Below, in pieces: positions 1-9,911 of a stretch of 64,000 nucleotides of DNA (position 1 is its first letter; every line of letters starts with the position of its first letter). Under the pieces are notes generated by a model. It worked only from the letters and a program-made list of their open reading frames with translations, was not told where the DNA came from and made no database searches. Origin of the DNA: Telopea speciosissima (Eukaryota; Streptophyta; Magnoliopsida; Proteales; Proteaceae). Location of the stretch: assembly GCF_018873765.1 (NCBI RefSeq), contig NC_057917.1, positions 52,817,464 through 52,881,463 on the forward strand, in the 5' to 3' direction. The translations under genes and the position numbers were made by a program.

Positions 1-1860
1 CAAGCCATCACCATCTTCACCCACATACTAGAGAAGCCAAATGCGACCAACAGATGCTCAATGAAATACCAGCCCATGCGATCATAAGCTTTCCGCATGT
101 CCATTTTTAAGGCTAAAAACTTTCCTTTACCCTTCTTCCGATGTCAAATATAATGGAAGAGCTCATGTGCCATAAAAACACTATCCGAGATCAGCCTATT
201 TGGGACGAAAGCCGATTGGGATGTGGAGATCAATTGGTCCAACATGGCATGGGCTTCAACCGGGTTGCCATAATCTTTGAGATAATACGCATAGCCACAC
301 TGCTAAGGCTATTGGCTGAAAGTGCTCCACCTTTTCAGGGTCCGGGCATTTGGGGATCAAACAGATGAGTGTGTCATTTAAACCTACAGGTAGAGTACCC
401 TTAACAAAGAAATCCAGAACAAAGGCCGTAAGATCCTGGTTAGTTAAATCCCAAAAAGATTGATAGAAAAGTGGAGGCAGGCCGTCAGGACCTGGAGCTT
501 TTAATGGACCCATAGACATTATCGCCGTTTTGATCTCATCTTCTCCGGGTGGGACACATAGAGTTTCGTTGGAGTGGGCATCGATAAATGGTTGAATGAA
601 TTTTAGTGCTCGTGTCACAGCCTCCTTATCCACTGGTTCAGCCGAGATGGTAGTGGAATAGTGATTAATGATCTCAGAGAACAGCTCTGAATCCGAGGTT
701 GTCCAATTGCCAGAAGGAAGTTTGAGCTTTAATATTTTATTAAAATGGCGACTCTGAACTGTTGTAGCATGGACGAAGGATGTGTTTCGATCATCGGCCG
801 TCAGCCAATCGACTCTAGACTTATGATGCCAATGAACTGCCTGTCTAGCCAGTGCTTCAACAAGGTTGTTTTCCACGACCAACTGATAACTATGATCAAT
901 AGAGTTAGTAGGTAAATCTTGGAGTTCCGCCAGCTCTGCCTGAAATTGGCAAATTTGATGGTGGATATTCCCAAATTGTTCTCGATTCTAATGTTGAAAA
1001 ACTGGTTTGCAGTTCCTGATCTTGGCTTGTAGAACTTGACCCGCAGATCCTCCCTCTGTAGCTGCCCATGCTTTGGCCGCAGTACTAGCACATTGTGGAT
1101 ATCTTAAACACATCGCCTGGAAACGAAATGGCCACTGACCAAACGTGCTTCCCCCCTCTGAGTCCAGTATCAGTGGACTATGATCAGAGCCAATCACTGT
1201 TTTAACCATTGTCACCGCATCCTCATTTGCTACTCGCCAGGCTAAGTTTGAGAAGACTCGGTCTAACTTAATACGGATGTTAGCCTGTCCGGTGCGCTTG
1301 TTGCTCCAAGTTTAGCGTGGCCCATGGCTTTCAATTTCAATGAGACTACAAGCATCGACTAACTGCTTGAAAGCTGCTATGTCCCGGGACCTTGTAGTCC
1401 TCCCCCCTGATTTCTCATACCAAGCCAGGTACGAGTTAAAATCACCGAAAAGCACCCACTTATCATGTCGACTGTGCCCAAAAGCCATAATAGAATCCCA
1501 CACCTGTTGACGATTGGCTTTAATAGGATCCCCATAGACTCCAGCTAGGTAGAAAGGGGTAGAAGGACCATCAGAGACTCGCACGCCAATCAGTCTATTA
1601 TTAGCCTGTAGGATGTCCACTTTGAACTGTAAACTCCAGTACAACACTAGACCCCCAGAGAGGCCTTGGGGTGGGATGAAATAGTAATTGGGGAGCCTTA
1701 ATCGTTGTCCAATAGCTTGAATTTTCGTTTGCTTACACTTAACCTCCATGAGAAAAACAAAATCCACCTTACCTCCACGGCCCATATCCATTAAGGTTTG
1801 CATTGTCAAGGCCCGCCCTATGCCTTGACAATTCCATGATAAGAGCTTCATGACCCCCAA
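1..1860 (-). pseudogene. LINE-A ORF2: endonuclease and partial reverse transcriptase, broken
   Basis: The reading starts with MKLLSWNCQGIG (ATG at 1851), the usual start of plant L1 endonucleases. It shows a metal-binding Glu in FLMEVKCK, then GDFNSYL and later IGSDHSPLIL, which are the GDxN and SDH active-site blocks of the exonuclease-endonuclease-phosphatase fold. A stop at 1312-1314 sits where a Tyr is expected before TWSNKR, in the same frame, so it is one point change. The reverse transcriptase shows KAPGPDGLPPLFYQ, LICLIPK, a frameshift near 300, SAFVPNRLISD, a stop near 150 and the first catalytic Asp in LKMDMRKAYDRM near positions 60-110. The remainder lies outside the window. Confidence 0.88.
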
Positions 1861-3474
1861 TGGGGCTGATTTCCCCCCAGCCGTCGAGGGGCCACATGAT
1901 AAAAAATGCTCATGGGTAGCAGAGGGATTGGCATCCTGGGGTCATGAGTCCTGCTTTCGTTTCTTGGGTTTTGGCTTGCCTGATGCTCGAACAGATGGTT
2001 TGGGGTGTTGAGATATCTGGGAAGCTGTTGGATGAAACAAGGAGGTTGGGTATTGGTGGTCCAGGGGGGGACATGGTTCAGAGAATGATGCATGTTAATC
2101 ACGCCTGGGGTAACGGAGGCAGGTAATTCCGTAGTTGGAGCCGGTCCAGGGAGTAATAACACGCCAGGAGTGGCTTGAGGTGGGGAGGGCAAGTTGCCAG
2201 GTGTAAAGTTGGGATGGAGGTGGAGGTTAGAAAGGACAGGCAAAAGGGAGACAAGAGCAGTGGATGTTTTAGGTTGTTGTAGAATTTGATGGAGGAGATG
2301 ATGGGACATAGGATCAAGGGTGGGAGGTAATGATTGCGTTAACAACGTTGGCATGGGAATCAGGTGGGGAGGGGTAGAGGGGACCACCTCTGGGAACGTA
2401 GAGAGTATGGGGAGTGGCTGCGTCGTACTGACATGGTCAGGGGCAGGCAGGACAGTGGCAGGGGGTGGTCCAGTACGGAGGACGTGCATGGCAGGGTTGG
2501 GTGTGGAGGACGAGGGGGGGAACCCACGTCGGGAGTTTGGCAGGGCGTCATTGCCGGTAGTGATAGTCGAAGTTGCAGGGTTCTCCGGTATATTGATAGG
2601 GTGGGAATTCTCCGTAGGTGAGGGGGGGATAGAGGGAGGATGGTGGAAATGGCTTCCTCGAGCATGCGGTTGGACGGCGGTATGCCATGCAGATCTGGCC
2701 CATAGGGCAATGGGGGGCCTCAGGACAGCGGATGACTGATCTACAACCATGGCTCTTCCGGTGGTCCTCGTGAGCCGTAAACAACAGATCACAACGACGA
2801 TCTTCATGACCAATAATTCCACAGAAAGCATAGCATTGTGGGAGTTTCTCATACCTGAGTTTAACGTTGCAGAGAACCTGGGACCTCCCTTTGACTGGCA
2901 CAAGACGCTTCAAAGGTTTCATGACGTCTATCATAGTGCGACATCGGACGTATTCCATCTTTGCGCCTTATTGAGTACCTGTGATGAGCTGAACGCGGCT
3001 CGTGCTCCCAATCTTTGAAGCCAGTTTCTCCGCAAAAGCTAAGCAGAATAGGCCTTTCGGGATGTCATGGGCTTGAATCCAGAATTCCACATCAGTCTCC
3101 ATGGCCCCGTCATCTCCAGTCCATGGAGTCAGCACCAATAGATTCCGAGCAACTAGACACGGCCCTTCTTCCATGATATTGGCGACATCCATCTCATGGT
3201 TAAATTGGAAAAGAAACCTGTGGTTTGAGATTGGTGTAATATCGACTCCATACTTCAGATTCCAAGCGCCAACCAGAGCTTCTGTAACTGCTTGTCACCG
3301 GTAAGCCTTTCCCACTATTACAATCCCCAGGAATGTGAGTGAACTATCTCTTTGTAGTAGATCTTCAAACTCCTCATCAAGTGAGAGGCCATCGTCATCC
3401 GAACAGGTTTCTGGCGGCATAGATAGAGTAGAAGGTTCCAGTTGAGGTAGGGAAAGCTGAGGAGGGGATTGCAT
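1848..3474 (-). pseudogene. LINE-A ORF1: DUF4283 gag-like protein with zinc knuckle, broken
   Basis: A reading frame opens at ATG 3474 and runs through DUF4283-like sequence (FLFQFNHEMDVANIMEEGP, then VEFWIQAHDIPKGL), a KPLKR basic block and a zinc knuckle. In-frame stops at 3295-3297 and 2968-2970 break it, and frameshifts follow in the Pro-rich C-terminal part (about 2550 to 1860). The knuckle reads YEKLPQCYAFCGIIGHEDRRC's core, with Cys spaced x3 instead of x2: the expected first Cys position holds Tyr and a Cys sits two residues earlier. DUF4283 with a CCHC knuckle is the standard L1 ORF1 product in plants, an RNA-binding protein. Confidence 0.82.
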
Positions 3475-3480
3475 AGGAAA

Positions 3481-3905
3481 AGGGGAAAGAGAGAAGAGTA
3501 TTTAGGGGGGAGAAGTAGGAGAGGCTACTACCCGAAACATGCCGAGGCAGCAAGTTGAGAGGAAAGACTCAGAGATAAGGGCATCTTTTGCTGGTGGAAG
3601 AAAGCAAGAGGGAGAGTGCATGGAAAGCGGGAAAGGAGACAAGTGTTGAAGGAAGGAAAGTTGAAACGGGAGGTGACCATGAAAAGAAGCGACCTGCAAT
3701 CCATGGTAATGAGGAGGAGGAAACAAGAAAACTCCAGGCAAAAGGACGTGAATACAAGAAGGGTGGGGAGAAGACACATGACAAGAGGGAAGATAAACTC
3801 GAGCATGAACCAGTCAGGAAACCTCATTGTAGCCAGAAAAGGAGGTATGGAAGGGACACTCACAAGGAGGAGAAAGTAGCACTCACAAGGAGGAGAAAAA
3901 AGCTT
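3481..3905 (-). other. C/T-rich stretch, possible LINE-A 5' UTR
   Basis: Read on the minus strand, this stretch is strongly pyrimidine-biased and lies directly upstream of the LINE-A ORF1 start. Open frames on either strand here come from the purine/pyrimidine bias and match no family I know. A 5' UTR of the LINE is the simplest reading; no boundary or target duplication was found. Confidence 0.4.
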
Positions 3906-4370
3906 TAGGAGCGAAAAGTTAATCCAACGACACTGGGCCGAGTCTAGGTCGATTATTATTAGTATTTGGTTTGATTATTATTAATACTTGGTTTTTCATG
4001 GTGCTTGGTTGTAAACCCAATGGACACCCAACTGAGATGATCGATTTATCTAGATAATTAAATCATTTATAGCCTGTTTATAGCTTGATTAACATGTTTA
4101 TTGGATGCTATCCAAAAAAAATAAAAGTTTGTTTATTGGAGCCAAATTAATCTCTCATGTTTCAATCTCTCATGTTAGGGTTAAAAAGTCGTCAAATGTG
4201 GTACGTACTAGATGAACTATTGGTGGCCAATTCAGCTGTCTTAGCTAGGAGATAATTAATAATGCTTTTTTTTTTTTGGTTCTGCTTTGTCTTTCTCATC
4301 CCCCCCCCCTAACCTTTTGCTTGCTAGCTTGCTTCATTCCTTCTTTTAATTGGCGTATACGCAACAACAC
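3906..4370. other. Intergenic, no gene seen
   Basis: AT-rich sequence with poly-T and poly-C runs (about 4265-4310). A short direct repeat of GATTATTATTA(A)TA..TTGGT occurs near 3951-3992. No coding signal. Confidence 0.6.
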
Positions 4371-4531
4371 CATATATATATAGATCGTGGCGCTGTTCTT
4401 TGTGCCACAGTGCAGGCTGCGCCCAGGCATATGGGGGTGGGCACAATGACCACCCAGCCCCTCTCACAGGCCTGCCCATATGCCTGGGCACAGCCTGCGC
4501 TGCAGCACAGAGAACATTCTCCCATATAGAT
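4371..4531. repeat. GC-rich foldback (hairpin) element
   Basis: Two arms of about 60-65 bases are inverted copies: the left (4371-4440) contains CAGGCTGCGCCCAGGCATAT and the right (4468-4531) reads CAGGCTGTGCCCAGGCATAT on the opposite strand, with ATAGATC at the outer ends of both. The loop is about 28 bases. This is a MITE-like foldback element; no target duplication is obvious. Confidence 0.75.
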
Positions 4532-5639
4532 CATAGTTTAATTGAGAAATAATTTAAATTCATGCACGTTGTTGATGTTGATGATCCTCATCATGTCATC
4601 GTCAGCTGGTGATGCAGTCGATGATGATCTGCAGGATTTAGGAAATGAAATCCACATGTTCCATGCATGCATGGACTCCATTTTCCATTAATCTCTCAAG
4701 TCCCAATCTCAATCTCAATCTCAATCTCAAATTCTTCCTACTGGACTAATTTAATTTCATGCACGTTGTTTTTGTGCATGGAAGGATGATTCAACCTTTG
4801 TGTAAAACTTAATCAAATCTAATTTGGATTTTGTTTTTAAACTCTAATTGAGAGTGATAAAGAGGCAGGTGAGTTTTTACACCCTCTCTTTTAGTTTTCT
4901 CTGCTTCATTGGTTTTAAGTCAGGTAAATCTATCAATGAAATGATTTTTTAAAAAAAATTGAAATAGAGATTAAAATAGAGGGCAAAATCGTTTGATCCA
5001 GTCCAGCCCTGCGTCGGGCTCCTCTACTGCCGTGTGCACCCCAGACACAGCAAGGCGGTCTTGCCCAAGTGCCTTGCCCAAGCGGGGGGTAAGGTGGTCT
5101 TTTTCGTCTTGCTATATGTGGGACACACGAAAGTAGGGGCAATTCAGAATTAGAGGATCTAGATCCGCCCAACCGATCTCTATTTTTTTTTTATTGAAAA
5201 AGAGAACGTCACCTATTACGCACAACACACGTAACCTCTGCATCCTGACACACAGGGACACATGAAATGATCGTTACACACCTAAACCTGGAAATGACCA
5301 GCGTTAAAATCAACATTCTGTACTGTATAGATTTGGATGACAGCACAGACACACATACACAATTAAATAGAAAGAGTTTAATAAGAATGTATCTAAGCTG
5401 TCAGGATGAGAAGTAGAAATCTCCAAGCTCCATTCATGGAAGGTGGTGGGTAGTCCAAATTCCATTAAAATTTTTAATCCCTAAAACCCAAACTTTAGCA
5501 GCTCCATGTGATCAGCACCTCGTCAAGGTTGACCAGTCTTAGATAACAGCTCTTCCCTAGGATAACGCTAGAAAATATAACTACATCTGGATTTTCCGCA
5601 CTTCTCGTTCTCTCCATCATTCGTACTACCTTCCAATTC
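4532..5639. other. Intergenic upstream of GAT gene
   Basis: No gene seen. It holds a short TCAATC simple repeat (about 4700-4730) and a GC-rich patch at 4995-5110 with GCCTTGCCCAAG-type direct repeats. The distal promoter of the following gene may lie here. Confidence 0.55.
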
Positions 5640-5839
5640 TATATATAGGCTAAAAGAAAGTAGAAATCTATCATCCCATCTCATGCAAAAGTCCTTGGAA
5701 AACTGAGAATACGCGGCGCCTTGACGTGGTGAACCTGTTTACTAGATTGAATGAGAGAGTAACAGAAACCCCCCAACACCTCCACCTTGAAGGCTTGAAC
5801 AAACAAGAAGAAGAGATTATAGAAAGCCAATTACGCCAG

Positions 5840-5847
5840 TATATAAG
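5840..5847 (+). promoter_or_regulatory. TATA box, GAT1_2.1-like gene
   Basis: TATATAAG lies 116 bases upstream of the start codon at 5963, a normal plant distance that leaves a leader of about 85 bases. A second TATATATAGG at about 5640-5650 would give a leader near 290 bases. The nearer one is preferred. Confidence 0.55.
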
Positions 5848-5962
5848 TAGATCCTGATTGATAAGAAATATAGTAAGGGCACCCATTTGATCCTTTGGAA
5901 TTGGGTTTCTCCTCTTCTTCACTCATCTTCACTCTGTACAGTCACAGATAAAAGACAGTTAA

Positions 5963-7584
5963 ATGGCTTCAGACCTCTCCACCATTCTTCCAAGGGTCCT
6001 CATTGTCTCCCGACGAACCGTTCGCAAGAACAAGTTTGTTGATTTTGTGGGTAAGTTCCAAATTCTAAATCGTTTTTCTTCTTTTAATTGCCTTCTTTGG
6101 ATTTTGATTCTTAAAATATATATAGAAACTGAAAACGAACAATATATGATTTGGGTTCTTAATTTTCTGTATTGAATTTGAAATGTTTAGGTGAATATCA
6201 TCTCGATCTCATTGTAAGTTATGGGGCTGTGCCGGTAATTGTCCCTAGAGTTGCCGGAGTTCATACTCTGTTGGACAGTTTTGAGCCAATCCATGGAGTT
6301 CTACTCTGTGAAGGTGAAGACATTGACCCTTCACTCTATGACGCCGAGCTCTCTGGCCTTTCATCCGAGGAGCTAGAAGAGGTCAGGAGATCCCATGTGA
6401 GTGATACAGCCATTGACAAAGAGAAGGACACCATTGAACTGAGGCTTGCGAAGCTCTGCCTTGAAAGGAACATACCCTATTTGGGGATTTGTAGGGGTTC
6501 ACAGGTCCTTAACGTTGCTTGTGGGGGATCCCTTTACCAAGACATTGAGAAAGAACTCCCCAAGAATATCCCAGAAGGAGAGAGAGTGGTACACATTGAC
6601 TATGATAACTACGATGGGCATCGTCACAAGGTGAAGGTAGTGGAAAATACCCCATTGGATGCCTGGTTCAGAGATTCTCTGGAGGAAGGGAAGATGGAGA
6701 TTTGGGTCAATAGCTACCATCATCAAGGTGTGAAAAGATTAGCCCAAAGATTTGTTCCAATGGCTCTCTCTCCAGATGGTTTGATTGAAGGGTTCTATGA
6801 TCCTGATGCTTATAATCCCCAAGAGGGTAAGTTCATAATGGGACTCCAATTCCATCCAGAACGTATGAGGCGCCCTGGTTTGGAGGATTTCGATTATCCC
6901 GGTTGCCCATCAGCATATCAGGTAACTATTACTGTGTCATTGGTAGATCATGTGAAAGTTGTAATCCCATTACTTATGCAGGATTGCAGGAGCAGTGTTT
7001 GATTGAGTTCATCTGTTATGTCAACTGAATGTGCAGGAATTTGCGAGGGCAGTGATTGCTTACCAGAAGAAACTGAATAGCTCAATAAGTATGCCAAGAG
7101 GTCTGAAGCTTGACCAAGAGATGGAAAAGAAAAGAAGCATTATCGTTCGAAGTTTCTCCATTGCAAAAGAGATGTACACTGCAGGGCGTGAAATGCCTCC
7201 AGATAAGTGTGACCTTGAAGCTGGAGCTGAATTTCTCCAGGTAAATATGGACATCATACATGCTCTTTCTCTCTCTCTCTCTAGCTGTTTTTTCTGGTTT
7301 TCTAAATCCTTAATGATTTGATTTATTGTTTGCAGTCAAATACAGCTTTGAGTACACAACAAGAGAAGAGGTTGAAACAGATGGGAGCAACAGTTAGGAA
7401 TGCTCATGCATATCTAGAGAGATTGAAGTTGAATGAGGAGAGGGAGAAGCTAGCCAGGAAAGTAATGGGGAAGATGTCAATAGAGCAATTGTCTGATCTT
7501 GTGTCCTTTTATCATATGATGGGGACAATCTGTTCAGAGGTTTTAGAGAAGAAGGTCCAGTGCCTTCTCTCAACTGAGAATTAA
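5963..7584 (+). CDS. GAT1_2.1: Class I glutamine amidotransferase, GAT1_2.1-like (peptidase C26)
   Basis: Four exons: 5963-6050, 6191-6921, 7037-7240, 7336-7584, all with GT-AG introns and kept frame, giving 423 residues. The fold is the PuuD/gamma-glutamyl hydrolase type. The nucleophile elbow GICRGSQ places catalytic Cys130, and LQFHPERM supplies His251 and Glu253; YHHQGVKRL and the [18 protein letters not shown] region match plant GAT1_2.1 proteins. The C-terminal extension (about residues 275-423) is helical and basic and is typical of this plant subfamily. Family knowledge: the Arabidopsis relative responds to nitrogen status and is linked to shoot branching. The start codon is the only Met before the conserved PRVLIVSRR strand. 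No damage is seen, so it is probably functional. Confidence 0.92.
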
Positions 7585-7711
7585 TTATCTGATAGTTGTG
7601 AAAAGGATATAGATTTGTCTTTCTGATGGCCCTTGCTTTTCATGTGCTTGTAGTTACTATTTGTTTCTCCTCTTTCATTTATTGATTCCTTCTTTATAAA
7701 GGCAAATTAGT

Positions 7712-8087
7712 TTGTAAGTTCATGTTACATTGCATTACATAGAAAGTGTACTTAGTTTGAAAGAGTTGAGAAGATTTTTTTTAGTGACCAAGTAGGCTTG
7801 AGCTGAAAGGAAAAAATCTTGTTGTAACTAAAATTGGCGAAAAAGAAATTTTAACCTTATTTTTTTGCCCTTTTAGTATAACATGCTTCTTCTTTAAACT
7901 TGTAAGTTCATGTTACATTGCATTATATAGAAAGTGTACTTAGTTTGAAAGAGTTGAGAAGATTTTTTTTAGTGACCAAGTAGGCTTGAGCTGAAAGGAA
8001 AAAATCTTGTTGTAACTAAAATTGGCGAAAAAGAAATTTTAACCTTATTTTTTTGCCCTTTTAGTATAACATGCTTCTTCTTTAAAC
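7712..8087. repeat. 188-bp tandem duplication, two near-identical copies
   Basis: Copy 1 is 7712-7899 and copy 2 is 7900-8087. Each starts TTGTAAGTTCATGTTACATT and ends TTCTTCTTTAAAC. The only difference I could see is CATTACAT against CATTATAT near the start. It lies about 130 bases after the GAT stop codon, so copy 1 may include 3' UTR or downstream signals. Confidence 0.9.
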
Positions 8088-9911
8088 AAGGGTAAAATCC
8101 TGTCATTTCACCTGTACTTGAAAAACTTGTAAGACAATATAAAGCTCAGTTCACCACTTGGGATTACAACAAGATCCAATTGTTTTTTTCCTAGTTAGTG
8201 TGCTGTCACCTTCCTTTCAGTTGGTAACCCTTTGGGTTCTTTGAGGGTTCTGAATTCATGGTAGTCAGCAACCAATGAAGCAGAGAAAACCAAAAGAAAA
8301 ACTGAGAATTATGAACACAGCAAAACTAATCCTTAAGCTCTGTAGCCTTTGATAATGGGGCATGATCCAACATTATTCTCTTGAGAATGATACAACTCTA
8401 GTTTAAGTTCAAACTCACGCCAAACTTCTTGTCCATTCTTTCCCTCACATTATCTCAAAATTGCAAGTAGATATATAACAACTCATACCATATGTATTTG
8501 TTAGGGAAACTCAGAAAGGTTGAAACATCTAGAATTGTTCTTTACAAAGTATCATCAGAAATTTTATTTTGAACTGCAAAAAAGCATCCTAATTATCTGG
8601 TATAATATACTCAAAAACTTGGGCTAAACTATAGGATTTTGTATGCTCAATTGTTTTGAGTGGAACACAGGTTGGGGTTTAGTATACTCGATAACATGGA
8701 CCGACATTACAATTGTGAAACATTGGTTCTTACTTATCTTCATTTTGAGGCATTTCCATTCTAGTCAATACAAGCTTATGCAAGTATTTAGAAAATGGAA
8801 AATATTCTACACGCCTCCTGCATTGAGATCCCGCGCACATTCTCTCTCCTCCCACTCATTCTTTCTCCTCCATTTTTCCTGCCTTCCTACTGTACAAAGT
8901 ATGCTCCCGCCAACCCCCCCCCCCCCCCCCATTGGCCATGTTTGGGAAATGCAGGCTATGGTGGCAACGTGGTAATCCCCCCCCCTTCTAAAAATAAAAG
9001 GGTTCTGCGCAAATTATCAATCGAGTTAAATAACAATACTTCTTGCACAATATCCCTCACTAAATCATAAACAACTTCTGAAAATGTGTTTACAATTAGA
9101 TTGTTAGATGTGAAGTGGGTGAAAATTGCAAAAGTGGTCTAATATATGTAGCTTTAATTGGAATAGCATTTTTATTACAATTATTGTAAATTTTCTCAAA
9201 ATTTCATCCTTTTGATTGTTTCTGCATTGTTCTCTCTTTTAAGAAAAATGTCATTTCCACTTCACCTCCAAGTAAAATAATTCCCTTCTATGTTTATTTA
9301 ATATTTGACTCTTTTTTTTAAGGGTTGTGGGGAGCAAGATTCCACCATCGCTAGTGATGAAATGGCTCTTATCACTTGGAACTATATCATTTAGCAGTCT
9401 GGTTATCTCTCAAATTTAATAGAAATGTTTTACATCAGTCTGCACTTCTATTTTGCTACATGTGAAAACAACATATGAAGAAGGTGTTTTTTTTCTCCTT
9501 TCTAAGCAACACCACATTGAACAAAATTGTACTTTTGGAAAGACCAGGGGAAGTGTCCTTACACAGTAACCATATCGTTAATATGGGATTAAATTTGACA
9601 ATAGTAGAATATACTTGTGCTTATCAAGAATTAAAATGAATTAGCCTTCATATCCTTCAAACGATTTCTGTGTATCTTTTTCCCTCCCTTTCTTCTTGCA
9701 CTTGTTATTGAATAAAGCACAAGTCTTACAATGGATAAAGCCAAATACCATCACTGATAAAAACAGGAGGGAAGAAGATATGCAAAAATCAAACAACTCA
9801 ATTGGCAGACTCCTGCTTTTTGTACAAGGTAATGGATACAGTAATCTGCACAGTGATCGAGTACTTGATTCTCTCACATTGATCATGAAAGAAAGATCTA
9901 ATGAAGGTCTC
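8088..9911. other. Intergenic between convergent genes
   Basis: No gene recognised. A run of 14 or so C at about 8916-8930 and short C-runs near 8980 are simple repeats. The 3' UTRs of the plus-strand GAT gene and the minus-strand kinesin gene must end in this interval. Confidence 0.6.

Larger units (their letters stand above)
1..3480 (-). mobile_element. L1-type LINE remnant (LINE-A), 3' end beyond window
   Basis: On the minus strand the order is ORF1 (DUF4283-like gag and zinc knuckle, 3474 to about 1848), then ORF2 with an apurinic endonuclease (1860 to about 1000) and a reverse transcriptase (about 880 to 1). This is the layout of plant L1 elements. The copy is dead: in-frame stops and frameshifts occur in both ORFs. 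The reverse transcriptase runs off the left window edge, so the poly(A) end and target duplication are not visible. A C/T-rich stretch upstream of ORF1 (to about 3905) may be its 5' UTR. Confidence 0.9.

Noticed and set aside
2320..2739. Gly-rich plus-strand open frame of 139 codons
   Set aside because: It is the reverse complement of the Pro-rich part of LINE-A ORF1; the minus strand explains it.
3588..3908. Lys/Glu-rich plus-strand open frame of 106 codons
   Set aside because: Produced by the purine bias opposite the C/T-rich LINE leader; no domain and several overlapping frames of the same length.
8916..8930. Poly-C run as a functional i-motif or G-quadruplex site
   Set aside because: A simple homopolymer in intergenic DNA, with no gene or conserved context to suggest a role.
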